This document shows positions 17,539 through 27,125 of a stretch of 57,255 nt of DNA, piece by piece; position 1 is the first letter of the stretch, and every line of letters starts with the position of its first letter. The stretch comes from an uncultured Campylobacter sp. (GTDB lineage Bacteria; Campylobacterota; Campylobacteria; Campylobacterales; Campylobacteraceae): NCBI RefSeq assembly GCF_938045345.1, contig NZ_CALIMS010000015.1, forward strand, positions 1-57,255, in the 5' to 3' direction. A program made the translations under genes and the position numbers. The notes under the pieces were generated by a model. It was not told the origin of the DNA. It was given only the letters and a program-made list of their open reading frames with translations, and did not search any database.

Positions 17539-18139
17539 CAAGGCGCATTGCGGCTGAAATTTTGTACCTGCTCATTTTAGGCTAGACGGAATTTTCGGCA
17601 AAACGTAAAATTTAATCAGCAGTGCGAGCTCTCGGCAACTGCCCAAAATTTAATCAACAATGCAATCTCTCGGCGGCTGTCCGAAATTTAAACGAGTGAT
17701 ACGATTAGAGAGATGTAGCGCGCCTGCCGCAAATAAATTTGAAGCAAAAGCGCCTTGCCGTGTCTAATAAATTTATAAAATTTGACCGCGCCTCGTATCG
17801 CAACCTCTAGTTTTTAGTGCCAAACTCGCATAGCGACAAAATTTAATCAGCAGCGCCGCGATGATGAAATTTAAAAGTAGATCCGCAAGGACGAAATTTA
17901 AATTTAAAAGTAAGTCCGCGATGAGAGTTAAATTTAGAGCGTGCGGCGCTTACAAAAGCCACACGCTAAAAGGTATCTGCCTGGCTCATACCGCAACGTA
18001 CCTCAAGCGCCGGCTCTGTACGCACGTCAAGTTCCGCCAAAATCCTCGCCGCGCGTTCCTGCATCGCCTCATCAAACGCCGTCATAGGCTGGATTGTAAA
18101 TTCAAATTATAAAGAATTAAAACGAGGCGAAATTTAAAA
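17539..18139. other. Gene-free region with imperfect repeats
   Basis: The 0.6-kb stretch after the DUF3137 gene holds no credible gene; the 83-codon plus-strand frame at 17861-18112 is Lys/Arg/Ser-rich with no family features. It contains a tandem pair of imperfect 38-bp repeats and a partial third copy at 17838. Confidence 0.5.
17607..17682. repeat. Tandem imperfect 38-bp repeat
   Basis: Copy one spans 17607-17644 and copy two 17645-17682. Both begin AAAATTTAATCA and share a CTCGGC core. By hand I count 7 mismatches over 38 bases. A partial third copy (AAAATTTAATCAGCAGCG) begins at 17838. Confidence 0.7.
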
Positions 18140-18158
18140 TTCCGCCTCCTAAGCGGAA
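18140..18158 (-). terminator. Probable terminator after serA
   Basis: On the minus strand the stem TTCCGC/GCGGAA with a 7-base loop is followed by TTTTAAATTT. It starts only a few bases after the serA stop codon. Confidence 0.6.
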
Positions 18159-18162
18159 AAGA

Positions 18163-19740
18163 TTAAAGCGCCGCGTAACGCACCATTAGGCAGGTTTGAA
18201 GCGCCGCCAGCTTATCAAGCGTGCTTTTTTGCACTTCGGAATCGACCAAAATGACCGCCAAAGCATCCCCCTCCTCGCCTCTGCCTAAGCGAAAATCCGC
18301 GATATTGATGTTTTCGTCGGCTAGGATCGTGCTTACGGATTTGATAACGCCCGGCACGTCGGTATTTTTGAAGATTATCATCTTGCCTTTCGGCTTAAAA
18401 TCGGTCTTAAATCCGCCGATATTTACGATGCGCTCCTCGCTTCCGTCAAAAACCGTGCCCGCGACATTTGAGATCGCTTTGTCGGTCGTAACCTTAACCG
18501 CGATCTCGCTTTTATAAACACTGCGCGCAAGCTCGCCGAAGCTCGTCTCGATCCCCTTTTCGTCGGCAAGAAATTTAGCATTGACGTAATTTAGCGAATC
18601 GCCCAAAGAATCGTGCAGCGCGCCGACGATCGCAAAAACGAGCATCGATTTTAGATACTGCACCACCTCGCCGCTGCCCTCGATGCGAATCGATTTGATC
18701 GGGCCTTTGTTGATCTGCGCCGCAAGATAAGCCATTTTGGAGACCAAATTTATATACGGCTCGATACCGCGCGGCAGATCCTCGAGCTTAAGCGGCAAAT
18801 TTAAAGCGTTTGGATAGTTTAAGCCGCGCGCGGCGCTGATCGCCTGCTCTGCGGCTTCTCGGGCGATATTGCTTTGAGATTCGAGCGTATTTGCGCCAAG
18901 ATGCGGAGTTGCGCTTAAATTTTCGATATCCAAAAGCTCGTGATCGGTCGCAGGCTCTTTGTCGAAAACGTCGATGCCGAGATACGCGATCTTGCCGCTT
19001 CGCAGATTGTTTGCGAGCGCTTTTTCATTATACAGCCCGCCTCTAGCGCAGTTTATTAGGCGCACGCCGCCCTTCATCTTCGCTATTTGCGGCTCATCGA
19101 TCATATTTATCGTCTCTTGATTTTTCGGCGTATGGATAGTGATGAAGTCGCAAGATAAAATTTCGTCGAAATTTTTCGTATATTTTACTCCAAGCTTCGT
19201 AGCCTTCTCAGGCTCGATATAGGGATCATAGGCGATGACATTCATCCCAAACGCAAGCGCGCGAACCCCCACGCGCGAACCGATGTTTCCAAAGCCGATG
19301 ATGCCGAGGCTCTTTTTATAAAGCTCGGTGCCGTACCATTTCTCGCGCTTCCAAATTCTATTAATTTTCAGATCGTTGCAGGAATTTACATATTTGCGCG
19401 CCGCATTTAGCAGGTGGCACATGGTCATTTCGACCGCGGCGATGGTGTTTGCCGTAGGTACGTTCATCAAAATAATGCCGCGCTTGGAGCAGCCGTCGAT
19501 ATCGCAGTTATCTACACCCACACCCGCGCGTACGATCGCTTTTAGCTTGGTGCCTGCGCTAAGGAATTTCTCATCCACCGCCGTAGAGCTTCTGGTGATC
19601 GCAACATCCGCATCGCCTAAAATTCCATAAAGCTCGCTCTTGGGCACGCTCGTGGCGTCGATTACCTTAACGTCCGATTCTTGCTTAAGCAGATCAAAAC
19701 CGATTTTGTGGATTGCGTCGCAGACTATGATAGTTTTCAT
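18163..19740 (-). CDS. serA: D-3-phosphoglycerate dehydrogenase
   Basis: SerA oxidises 3-phosphoglycerate to 3-phosphohydroxypyruvate with NAD+, the first step of serine synthesis. The 525-residue length fits the long form with an intervening domain and a C-terminal ACT domain. The Rossmann motif GFGNIGSRVGVRALAFGMNV, the catalytic regions NCARGGLYNE (Arg), VFDKEPATDHELL (Glu) and SATPHLGANTLES (His) are all present. The ACT domain (about 450-525) contains NTDVPGVIKSVSTILADENI and probably binds serine for feedback control. I place the start at the ATG at 19740, preceded by AAAAGG, not at the ATG ten codons upstream. It follows rpsA across a 56-base interval with a hairpin. Confidence 0.95.
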   Translation of the reverse strand: MKTIIVCDAIHKIGFDLLKQESDVKVIDATSVPKSELYGILGDADVAITRSSTAVDEKFLSAGTKLKAIVRAGVGVDNCDIDGCSKRGIILMNVPTANTIAAVEMTMCHLLNAARKYVNSCNDLKINRIWKREKWYGTELYKKSLGIIGFGNIGSRVGVRALAFGMNVIAYDPYIEPEKATKLGVKYTKNFDEILSCDFITIHTPKNQETINMIDEPQIAKMKGGVRLINCARGGLYNEKALANNLRSGKIAYLGIDVFDKEPATDHELLDIENLSATPHLGANTLESQSNIAREAAEQAISAARGLNYPNALNLPLKLEDLPRGIEPYINLVSKMAYLAAQINKGPIKSIRIEGSGEVVQYLKSMLVFAIVGALHDSLGDSLNYVNAKFLADEKGIETSFGELARSVYKSEIAVKVTTDKAISNVAGTVFDGSEERIVNIGGFKTDFKPKGKMIIFKNTDVPGVIKSVSTILADENINIADFRLGRGEEGDALAVILVDSEVQKSTLDKLAALQTCLMVRYAAL

Positions 19741-19763
19741 TAAATTTAACCTTTTGAAGTAGG

Positions 19764-19789
19764 TCCGCAAGGCGGGGATGCCTTGCGGA
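19764..19789. terminator. Perfect hairpin between rpsA and serA
   Basis: A perfect 10-bp stem (TCCGCAAGGC and GCCTTGCGGA) closes a 6-base loop between the rpsA stop and the serA start. On the minus strand no T-run follows, so it may act as an mRNA processing or stability element as readily as a terminator. Confidence 0.5.
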
Positions 19790-19796
19790 AAGAGTT

Positions 19797-21464
19797 TTAT
19801 TTATTTAGTTGATCTTTGATTAGATCCCCTAGGCTTTGCTTCTCGTCGTCGTTGCTATTGATCTCGTTTAGCGCCTCGCGCTCTTTTTGATGAGCCAGCC
19901 TGCGCACGCTTAGGCGAATTCTATTTTTCTTCTCGTCAATGAAAGCGATCGCAGCCTCGATCTCGTCGCCTACTTTTAGGCTATCTACGCTTACGTTGCC
20001 AAGATCTTCCTTGCGGATAAGCGCGTCTATACCGCCTCCAAGCTCGACAAAAATTCCGAACTCTTTAATATCGCGGATCTTGCCTTTTACGACATCGCCT
20101 TGATTGTGGCTCTTGGCGTAATCGCTAATAGGGCTATCGCCGAGCTCTTTGTGGTTTAGAGAAATTTTTTGAGTATCTTTGTCGATCTTGATGATCTTAA
20201 CCTCGATCTCGTCGCCTACTTTGAATAAATTTTTGCACTTCTCGCCGCGATCCCACGAAGCGTCCTCGTTATGCAAAAGCCCCTCTACGCCGTCGATCCT
20301 CACAAACGCGCCGAAATTCGTAATCGTAGTGACGCTGCCTTTTAGCACGTCGCCCACTTTATGCTTAGCGACAAACTCGTCGAACGGCTTGGTGAGTAAA
20401 TTTTTAAGGCTCACGCGCAGCCTGCGCTCGCTAGGGTTAATCTCTACGACCTCGACGTCGAGCTCCTCGCCCTCGCTGATGAAATCTTTCGGATTTTTGA
20501 TATTTTTATCCCATGAAATTTCGCTGATATGCAAAAAGCCCTCGATGTCGTTGCCAAGATCGACAAACGCGCCATAAGGCTCGATATTACTTACTTTTAC
20601 GCGGATAGTATCGCCCACTTCCAGGCTATCTTTGATCTCGTTCCAAGGATCGGGCATCGCCTCTTTGATCGAAAGGGAGAGATGTTTTTTATCGTTGTCG
20701 TATTTGATAACTTTAACTGGAACCTTATCGCCCTCTTTGTAGAGCGAGCTTGGATTTACAGGACCTTTGTATGAAATTTCGCTGTAGTGCACGAGCCCGT
20801 CCACGCCGCCTACGTCTACGAACATACCGTAGGTGGTAATCTTTTTGACGACGCCTTCGATGATGCCCTCGGTAGCGATTACTTTCTCGATCGCCTCTTT
20901 GCTTGCTTTGCGATCCTCATCAAGTAGCTTCTTACGCGATACTACGATGCTTTGTTCGTCTCTATCAACTTTAATGATCTTTACCTTGAAATTTTTACCG
21001 ACGGCGCCATTTGGATTTTTAAGCGCACTTTGCGAGCGCGGCATAAAAAATTCCACGTCGTCTGCATTAGCACAAACGAAACCGCCCTTATTAAACGATA
21101 GAATTTTAACGTCATAGACATTCTCTGCGTTTTCATCATAGGAGTCGATGAATGCCTTTACTTTTTCCTTCTTTAGGGCCTTTTTATACGATACGACCGG
21201 GCGACCGCCTCTGCTTCCGATAATAGCGACTTTGATGTCATCTCCTACATTAACCTGCGGGTTTCCTTGATCGTCGCTCACCTCGGCGGCATCTAAAATG
21301 CCCTCCGACTTCCTGCCTACGTCTATGAAAACCTCGCCGTCCTTAAGGGCGATAACCTTACCTGTGACAACCTCGTCGCGAGACTTCCCGGCGTCATACT
21401 CCTCTAACAATGTCGCAAAATCTTCCTCTGCGTGGTTTTGAACCTTCTCGTTCACCTCAGCCAT
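19797..21464 (-). CDS. rpsA: 30S ribosomal protein S1
   Basis: S1 binds mRNA on the small subunit and assists initiation. The 555-residue protein contains six S1/OB repeats starting near residues 35, 117, 203, 288, 373 and 460, several with the repeat hallmark GxFVxxGG (for example TYGMFVDVGG, PYGAFVDLG, NFGAFVRIDG, EFGIFVELGG). The first two repeats are more divergent, as is normal for the ribosome-binding part of S1. The N-terminus MAEVNEKVQNHAEEDFATLL is preceded by an AAGGAAG site. It is on the same strand as the ispH gene, with a 112-base gap upstream, so it may have its own promoter. Confidence 0.96.
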   Translation of the reverse strand: MAEVNEKVQNHAEEDFATLLEEYDAGKSRDEVVTGKVIALKDGEVFIDVGRKSEGILDAAEVSDDQGNPQVNVGDDIKVAIIGSRGGRPVVSYKKALKKEKVKAFIDSYDENAENVYDVKILSFNKGGFVCANADDVEFFMPRSQSALKNPNGAVGKNFKVKIIKVDRDEQSIVVSRKKLLDEDRKASKEAIEKVIATEGIIEGVVKKITTYGMFVDVGGVDGLVHYSEISYKGPVNPSSLYKEGDKVPVKVIKYDNDKKHLSLSIKEAMPDPWNEIKDSLEVGDTIRVKVSNIEPYGAFVDLGNDIEGFLHISEISWDKNIKNPKDFISEGEELDVEVVEINPSERRLRVSLKNLLTKPFDEFVAKHKVGDVLKGSVTTITNFGAFVRIDGVEGLLHNEDASWDRGEKCKNLFKVGDEIEVKIIKIDKDTQKISLNHKELGDSPISDYAKSHNQGDVVKGKIRDIKEFGIFVELGGGIDALIRKEDLGNVSVDSLKVGDEIEAAIAFIDEKKNRIRLSVRRLAHQKEREALNEINSNDDEKQSLGDLIKDQLNK

Positions 21465-21576
21465 ATGCTTCCTTTAAATTTATTTGTGCTTTTTTGAAAA
21501 GAACTAAAATACGCGATTCTAGCTAAAATTTGCTTTCGATTTGATAAATTTCTAAGAGTAAATTTGATAAGAGGGC

Positions 21577-22413
21577 TTATAAATTCTGCGTTAAACTTTC
21601 GATCTGAGCTACCACTTTTTTGATGATCCAATCAGGCGTGCTAGCTCCTGCGGAGATGCCGCAGAGGCTTTTGTTTTCAAACCACGAGCGCTCAAGCTCG
21701 CTTTCGTTTTCTATGAGATAGCTGTCTTTGCAAAAATTTTGTGAAATTAAAAAAAGCTGTTTGGTGTTGGAGGAATTTTTCCCGCCTACGATTATCATCA
21801 CGTCGGCCTTTTGCGACAGGCTTTTTACCGCCTCTTGATTTTCCAGCGTCGCATTGCAAATCGTATTAAAAATTCTCAGCTCCCTTGCGCGTTGCATCAA
21901 AAAATCCGCGATTTTGGTAAAGCTTTCTATCTTTTTCGTAGTCTGCGAAACGAGCGCGACGCGAGGCCCAAGCTTGACGTCTTGCAGCTCCTTCGTATCC
22001 ATGATCACGAATACGCGCGATTTTGCGTAGGATTTCACACCCTTTACCTCGGGATGATTTTTATCGCCGAAAATCACGATGTCATAGCCCTCCGCGCTCA
22101 TCTTTTCTACGATCTGCTGCGGCTTGGTCACAAAGGGGCAGGTAGCGTCGATGAGCTCCTTATTTTGCGCCTTTAATCTTTGTAGATCGTCTTTTTGGAT
22201 GCCGTGCGTGCGAATGATGAGCTTTTGCTCGTCCTTGATCTCGCTAACGCCCCCCAGGGTTTTGACGCCGAAATTTTGCCTTAGCCTATTGATCTCTTCG
22301 GCGTTATGTATGAGTTCGCCGATCGTAGCGGCCTCGCCGGCGCTTTCTGCGATCTTGATCGCGCGCTTGACGCCGAAGCAAAAGCCGTAGCTTTTGGCCA
22401 TCTCAATCTTCAA
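21577..22413 (-). CDS. ispH: 4-hydroxy-3-methylbut-2-enyl diphosphate reductase
   Basis: IspH (LytB) is the last enzyme of the non-mevalonate isoprenoid pathway and makes isopentenyl and dimethylallyl diphosphate with a [4Fe-4S] cluster. The three cluster cysteines are C12 (YGFCFGVKRAI), C92 (DATCPFVTKPQ) and C186 (TICNATLENQEAV). The KNHPEVKG motif with the catalytic Glu (E122) and the C-terminal GISAGASTPDW motif are intact. The 278-residue length is normal. The start overlaps the end of aroA by 11 bases, which indicates cotranscription. Confidence 0.97.
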   Translation of the reverse strand: MKIEMAKSYGFCFGVKRAIKIAESAGEAATIGELIHNAEEINRLRQNFGVKTLGGVSEIKDEQKLIIRTHGIQKDDLQRLKAQNKELIDATCPFVTKPQQIVEKMSAEGYDIVIFGDKNHPEVKGVKSYAKSRVFVIMDTKELQDVKLGPRVALVSQTTKKIESFTKIADFLMQRARELRIFNTICNATLENQEAVKSLSQKADVMIIVGGKNSSNTKQLFLISQNFCKDSYLIENESELERSWFENKSLCGISAGASTPDWIIKKVVAQIESLTQNL

Positions 22414-23677
22414 CGCCGGCTCCGATCTGTCTTAAAATCGCGGCAAAATTTGGAAACGACGTCGCGATACAATCGCTATCTTCGATGATCATCCCCGATC
22501 TTAAGCCCAAAATCGCAAAGCTCATCGCGATGCGGTGATCGCCGCACGGCGTGATGATAGCCGCGTTCGCCTCGCCGCCTTCGATCTGCCAGCCGTCCTG
22601 CAGCTCGCGCGCCTTAATACCGCAAGCGCGAAGCCCTTCGCAGGTTACCTTTATGCGGTCGCACTCCTTTACGCGCAGCTCGGCGGCATTTCTAAGCACG
22701 CTACTTCCCTGCGCGCAAGCAAAGGCGATCGCAAGCGCCGGCGCTTCGTCTATCAGCCACGAGATGTTTTCACTCACCTCTACGGCGTGAAGCGGCGCGT
22801 AAGCGACCTCTATATCGCCGATCTGCTCATAAATTTCGCTTGTTTTGTGAAATTTTACCTCGGCGCCCATGCGTTTTAAAATTTCATATGCCTCTATGCG
22901 GGTTTTATTTAGCAGCATATTTTTTAGCACGATGCGCGAGCCCGGGATTATCGCTGCGGCTACGGCAAAGAAAAACGCCGAGCTGGGGTCGTTTGGGATA
23001 AAAATTTCAAGCGGTTTAAGCGGAGAGCTAAGCGGCGCGACTTCGATCGCAAGGCCGTTTTGCGAAATTTGCGCGCCCATTGCCTTTAGCATCCGCTCGC
23101 TATGATCGCGACTAAGCTCGGGCTCGCTAAGCTTACACCCGCTGCCGCGCAAGGCCGCTAAAATAAGAGCGGTCTTTACCTGTGCGGACGCGATTTTACT
23201 CGCGTATTCAAAATATCCGAGCTTCTGCCCGAGCACCGCGATAGGCGCCTTTTCGCCGCCTGCTCGTCCGTAAATTTTAGCGCCCACCTTGCAAAGCGGA
23301 TCCGCAACGCGCCTCATTGGGCGCTCGCTTAGATACCGATCGCCGCACAGCACGAAAAAGCCCTCGCGTCCTGCTAAAAAGCCCATAAATAGCCGCATAG
23401 CAGTGCCCGAGTTGCCGCAATCAAGCGGGACGTTAGGCTCTTTGATAACCTCCGGCGGAGTGATTAAAATTTCGCTAGCATCGCGCTGCACGCAAGCACC
23501 CAAAAGCTCCACTATTTTTAGCGTATTTAGCGTATCCTCGGCGGCTAGATAGTTTGAAATTTTACTCGTCCCCTCCGCTAGCAGCGAAAAGATCGCCGCA
23601 CGATGCGAGATCGATTTATCCGCGGCAATGCTTGAAATCTCCGCTCGCAAAGGGCTTGCTTGCGCAAAAATTCTCAT
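22403..23677 (-). CDS. aroA: 3-phosphoshikimate 1-carboxyvinyltransferase (EPSP synthase)
   Basis: AroA joins phosphoenolpyruvate to shikimate 3-phosphate in the aromatic amino acid pathway. The 424-residue product has the family motifs DKSISHRAAIFSLLAEG, LDCGNSGTAMRLFMG, YLSERPMRRV, SAQVKTALILAAL and VKECDRIKV. The GNSGTAMRL form of the phosphoenolpyruvate loop, with Ser where class I enzymes have Ala, places it with class II EPSP synthases, which are often less sensitive to glyphosate; that property was not tested. The start overlaps pheT by 4 bases (ATGA) and its end overlaps ispH. Confidence 0.96.
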   Translation of the reverse strand: MRIFAQASPLRAEISSIAADKSISHRAAIFSLLAEGTSKISNYLAAEDTLNTLKIVELLGACVQRDASEILITPPEVIKEPNVPLDCGNSGTAMRLFMGFLAGREGFFVLCGDRYLSERPMRRVADPLCKVGAKIYGRAGGEKAPIAVLGQKLGYFEYASKIASAQVKTALILAALRGSGCKLSEPELSRDHSERMLKAMGAQISQNGLAIEVAPLSSPLKPLEIFIPNDPSSAFFFAVAAAIIPGSRIVLKNMLLNKTRIEAYEILKRMGAEVKFHKTSEIYEQIGDIEVAYAPLHAVEVSENISWLIDEAPALAIAFACAQGSSVLRNAAELRVKECDRIKVTCEGLRACGIKARELQDGWQIEGGEANAAIITPCGDHRIAMSFAILGLRSGMIIEDSDCIATSFPNFAAILRQIGAGVED

Positions 23678-26004
23678 CGCAGTCCAAGTCCTAGCTCGCT
23701 GCTAAGCGCGGCTAAAATTTTATCGGTAAAGCCCGCGACTTCCTCGTCGCAGAGCGTTTTTTGAAGGTCTTGAAATACAAGTCTGATCGTCAGGCTCTTT
23801 GAATCGCCCAGGCTTTCGTCGCTGTAAAGATCGCTCGGGATAAATTCCTTTAGCGCCTCGATTTTAAGGGCGTCTATACACTGCTTAATCTGCTCGAAGC
23901 GCATTCCGCTCGGCACCAAAATACTTAGATCGCGCGATACGCTAGGGAACTTCGAATAAGCGTCCGCTACGATATTTTCAAATTTAAGCTTGGAAAAATC
24001 GATCTCGCACAGATAGCTTTTATCCAGATCGCGCCCTGCTTCTACGGCGTAATCCACGCGCCCGATAAAGCCGACTATCTCGCCGTCCTGCTCGATCTGA
24101 GCTTGCTCGAATTCGCTTAAAAATTTCAAATTTTCGCCAGGCAGCCTGACATTAAATTTACCGATGACGCTTTGGATTAAATTTGCAAAATACAAAAAAT
24201 CCACTGCGGCAGGTTTTGCGCCGGCAACGATAGAGGGCTCCGCCTTTAATCCGCTAGCGATAAAGCCCAGCCTTAGGCTCTGCGCGCCGTCCGTATCAAA
24301 CACCTCGCCTAGCTCAAAAAGCTTAACGCTTCTGCGGGAATTCTTTAAATTTCGCTCCGCAGATTCCAACAGATGATTAATGAGCGTCGGTCTTAGCGCG
24401 TCCAGCTCGCCGTTGATCGGATTTAAAATTTTAACCTTGCACGGCTTAAAGCCTAAGCTTTGCAGCGCCTTGCTATCGTCAAATACATAATGTACGCACT
24501 CGAAAAATCCTACTGCTGCCGCCTTGCTGCGAAGCTTGCGTCCATTACATAAGCTTACGTAGGTATCGTTTAGGCGGTTTTTTTCGTAGAAGCTTAGCGG
24601 CGCGGCGGCGATATTGTCGATGCCCACGATACGCACGATCTCCTCGCACACATCGTGAGAATTTACGATATCGTGGCGGAAGGGCGGCACCTTGGCGGTG
24701 ATTAGATCGGCTTCGACGCCCACATCAAAGCCCAGCCTTTTTAAAATTTTTACGATCTTATCGCGCGGAATTTGCGCGCCGATCATTGAGTTTATCTCTT
24801 TTTCGCTAAAGCCCACGATAAGCGGCTCCAAAGCGTTTGAAATCTTTTGTGTGCCCGCATATAGGCTCACGGCTTTATTTTTAAGTAGCAATCTAAATAG
24901 CAGATCGAGCCCTAGCCTAAGCTTTGGCTCGCTGCCTCTACTTGAGCGATACACATGCTCGTCGCCTTTTAGGCCTTTGTTTTCGTTTACTGCTTTGGCG
25001 ATAATTAGTGGCGCGGTGTAGTTTGCCTCTAATAGTACCACTTTGCTACTGCAACACGCCTTTAGCTCCACGTCTTGGCAAATTCCTGCTACGCTAAGCA
25101 ATCTCTTGCCCGCATAAACGCCGAACTCACCGTTTGGCATAGGCTTTATGTCAAGCGCTACCTTGCCATCTGCGGAAGCGATCTTTTCAAAATCATAAGC
25201 GCGCAGCAATACTCCGGTAGAGTGAGTAGCGTAGTTGATGAAATTTTGCACCGCGCAGCTTTGCAAAATACCAACGCTTGCAAGGCGCAAGGTCTGCTTT
25301 AAATTTAACTTCAGCTCGCCTTTGATCTCGTAAGCTCGAAAAGCAAATTTAGCGCTTACCTCATCGCTTGCACGTACGCTTAAAATTCTACCGATACCAG
25401 GCGCTCCGTCGGCATCTTCAAACTCGTGCTTTTCCTTTAGCGGCAGATCAAGCGCTGCGCTTAGATCGCGCGCTATGCCTAAGATGCTAAGGCAGTCGCC
25501 GCGATTGGCGGTAAGCTCGATCTCGATAAGATCGTCGTTAAAAATTTCATACTCGCGCAGCTCCTTGCCCAGCACGAGCTCGCCGATACTGCTATCAAGC
25601 ACCATAATGCCGTCATTCGTCTTGGCAAGCCCGAGCTCGGTTGCCGAACAGATCATGCCAAAGCTCTCCACGCCGCGAAGTTTGGCAGGCTTTATCTCAA
25701 GACCGCTAGGCAGCACGGCGCCGATGAGGCTAACCGCGACATATTGCCCTGCCTCAACATTTTTCGCGCCGCAGACGATCTGCAAGCTCTGCTTACCGAC
25801 ATCAACCTCGCAGACATTGAGATGATCAGAATTCTCGTGACGACGCTTGCTTTTTACGAGTCCTACTACGACGCCTTTAGGAAGCGAAATTTTATTGTGA
25901 GCGTCAACCTCCAGACCGATGGAATTTAGCGTAGAAAGCAGCCTTTCGCTTGAAATTTCGCTTATGTCGATCCACTCCTGCAACCAATTTCTCGTTATTA
26001 TCAT
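23674..26004 (-). CDS. pheT: Phenylalanine-tRNA ligase beta subunit
   Basis: PheT is the large subunit of the alpha2-beta2 phenylalanyl-tRNA synthetase and carries editing and tRNA-binding functions. The 776 residues show an N-terminal tRNA-binding OB domain (about 40-150, with HLNVCEVDVGKQSLQIVCGA), the B3/B4 editing region in the middle, a B5 domain (about 390-460) and a C-terminal FDX-ACB anticodon-binding domain (about 685-776, with FPSVSRDLSILVPSGMRFEQ). The length is typical. It overlaps pheS and aroA by 4 bases each, indicating a tight operon. Confidence 0.96.
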   Translation of the reverse strand: MIITRNWLQEWIDISEISSERLLSTLNSIGLEVDAHNKISLPKGVVVGLVKSKRRHENSDHLNVCEVDVGKQSLQIVCGAKNVEAGQYVAVSLIGAVLPSGLEIKPAKLRGVESFGMICSATELGLAKTNDGIMVLDSSIGELVLGKELREYEIFNDDLIEIELTANRGDCLSILGIARDLSAALDLPLKEKHEFEDADGAPGIGRILSVRASDEVSAKFAFRAYEIKGELKLNLKQTLRLASVGILQSCAVQNFINYATHSTGVLLRAYDFEKIASADGKVALDIKPMPNGEFGVYAGKRLLSVAGICQDVELKACCSSKVVLLEANYTAPLIIAKAVNENKGLKGDEHVYRSSRGSEPKLRLGLDLLFRLLLKNKAVSLYAGTQKISNALEPLIVGFSEKEINSMIGAQIPRDKIVKILKRLGFDVGVEADLITAKVPPFRHDIVNSHDVCEEIVRIVGIDNIAAAPLSFYEKNRLNDTYVSLCNGRKLRSKAAAVGFFECVHYVFDDSKALQSLGFKPCKVKILNPINGELDALRPTLINHLLESAERNLKNSRRSVKLFELGEVFDTDGAQSLRLGFIASGLKAEPSIVAGAKPAAVDFLYFANLIQSVIGKFNVRLPGENLKFLSEFEQAQIEQDGEIVGFIGRVDYAVEAGRDLDKSYLCEIDFSKLKFENIVADAYSKFPSVSRDLSILVPSGMRFEQIKQCIDALKIEALKEFIPSDLYSDESLGDSKSLTIRLVFQDLQKTLCDEEVAGFTDKILAALSSELGLGLR

Positions 26005-26996
26005 TTAAACTGCTCCAATAATCTAATATCGCCTTCAAATAGCGAGCGCAGATCGGGGATACCGTGCAGCAGCATCGCAAATCTCTCCACGCCGAGCCCG
26101 AATGCGTATCCGCTGACGTTTTTCCAGCCCACCGCTTTAAAGACGTTGGGATCGACCACGCCGCTGCCTAGCACCTCGAGCCAGCCCGTCTGCTTACAGA
26201 CGCGGCATCCCTCGCCGTGGCAGAAAATACAGCTGATATCGACCTCGGTGCTTGGCTCCGTAAACGGAAAGAAGCTCGGGCGGAAGCGCACCTGCACGCT
26301 ACCGAACATATAGCGCAAAAATTCCTCTAAAACGTATTTTAAATTTGCAAAGCTCACGCGGTCTCCCTGCTCGACTACGAGTCCTTCCACTTGATGAAAC
26401 ATCGGCGTGTGGGTTAGATCCATATCGCGGCGAAATACCGCACCCGGGGCGATCATACGCACCGGCGGAGCTTTAAATTTCTCCATCGTGCGGATCTGAA
26501 CGCCGCTGGTATGGGTGCGTAGCAGCCGCCCATCATTTAGATAAAACGTATCTTGCATATCGCGCGCCGGGTGGTATTTGGGTAAATTTAGCGCCTCGAA
26601 ATTATGGAAGTCGTCCTCGATGAGCGGGCCGCTTTCGACGCTGAAATTTTGCGCGATGAAGTAGTCAATGATCTTATCCATCGTCTCCATCACGGGGTGC
26701 AGCGCGCCGCAGTTTACGTTTTCGTTAAAAAGCGTGACGTCGCTCGCTTCATTTTTCATAGCCTCTTTTTGCTCCGCCTCTTCCAAGCTCGCCCTTTTTG
26801 CGGCGATGAGCTCGCTGAAATAATCGCGCTTTTCATTCGCGCTTACGGCAAGCTCTTTTTTCTGCTCGGGCGCTGCGGATTTGAGCTCGGAAAAAAGCTG
26901 CGTTATGATGCCTTTTTTGCCAAAAAGCTCCAAGCGCACGGCCTCCAGCTCGCTTAGGCTCGATGCGGCGTCGATTTTTGCTTTAATCTCTTGCAA
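26001..26996 (-). CDS. pheS: Phenylalanine-tRNA ligase alpha subunit
   Basis: PheS carries the catalytic site that activates phenylalanine and charges tRNA-Phe. The N-terminal helical arm (1-90) is followed by the class II core with HPVMETMDKIIDYF, YHPARDMQDTFYL and FRRDMDLTHTPMFHQVEG (motif 2), and a motif 3 region GLGVERFAMLLHGIPDLR. The length of 331 residues is usual. Translation probably begins at a TTG (26994-26996) with AAGGA upstream. A CxxC...CxxC segment around residue 270 (IFCHGEGCRVCKQTGW) is a small zinc-binding-like loop known in many PheS proteins. It is the first gene of the pheST-aroA-ispH operon. Confidence 0.97.
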   Translation of the reverse strand: MQEIKAKIDAASSLSELEAVRLELFGKKGIITQLFSELKSAAPEQKKELAVSANEKRDYFSELIAAKRASLEEAEQKEAMKNEASDVTLFNENVNCGALHPVMETMDKIIDYFIAQNFSVESGPLIEDDFHNFEALNLPKYHPARDMQDTFYLNDGRLLRTHTSGVQIRTMEKFKAPPVRMIAPGAVFRRDMDLTHTPMFHQVEGLVVEQGDRVSFANLKYVLEEFLRYMFGSVQVRFRPSFFPFTEPSTEVDISCIFCHGEGCRVCKQTGWLEVLGSGVVDPNVFKAVGWKNVSGYAFGLGVERFAMLLHGIPDLRSLFEGDIRLLEQFK

Positions 26997-27084
26997 ATTC
27001 TATCCTTGTGGTTAAATTTAATGGCGCGATTGTAGTTAAAATTTGATAAAAGCTAGGTAAATTTGCGTGTTTGGATTTTTTGGC

Positions 27085-27090
27085 TATAAT
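27085..27090 (+). promoter_or_regulatory. -10 box of the HIT gene promoter
   Basis: TATAAT after a TTTTTGGC run lies 35 bases before the ATG at 27126. Confidence 0.6.
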
Positions 27091-27125
27091 CGCAGCTAAA
27101 TTTCAACCTCATAAAAGGATCTAAA

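Noticed and set aside
17861..18112. 83-codon plus-strand frame in the serA-DUF3137 spacer
   Set aside because: Begins with KFKSRSARTKFKFKSKS, which follows from repeated AAATTTAAA words, without further support.
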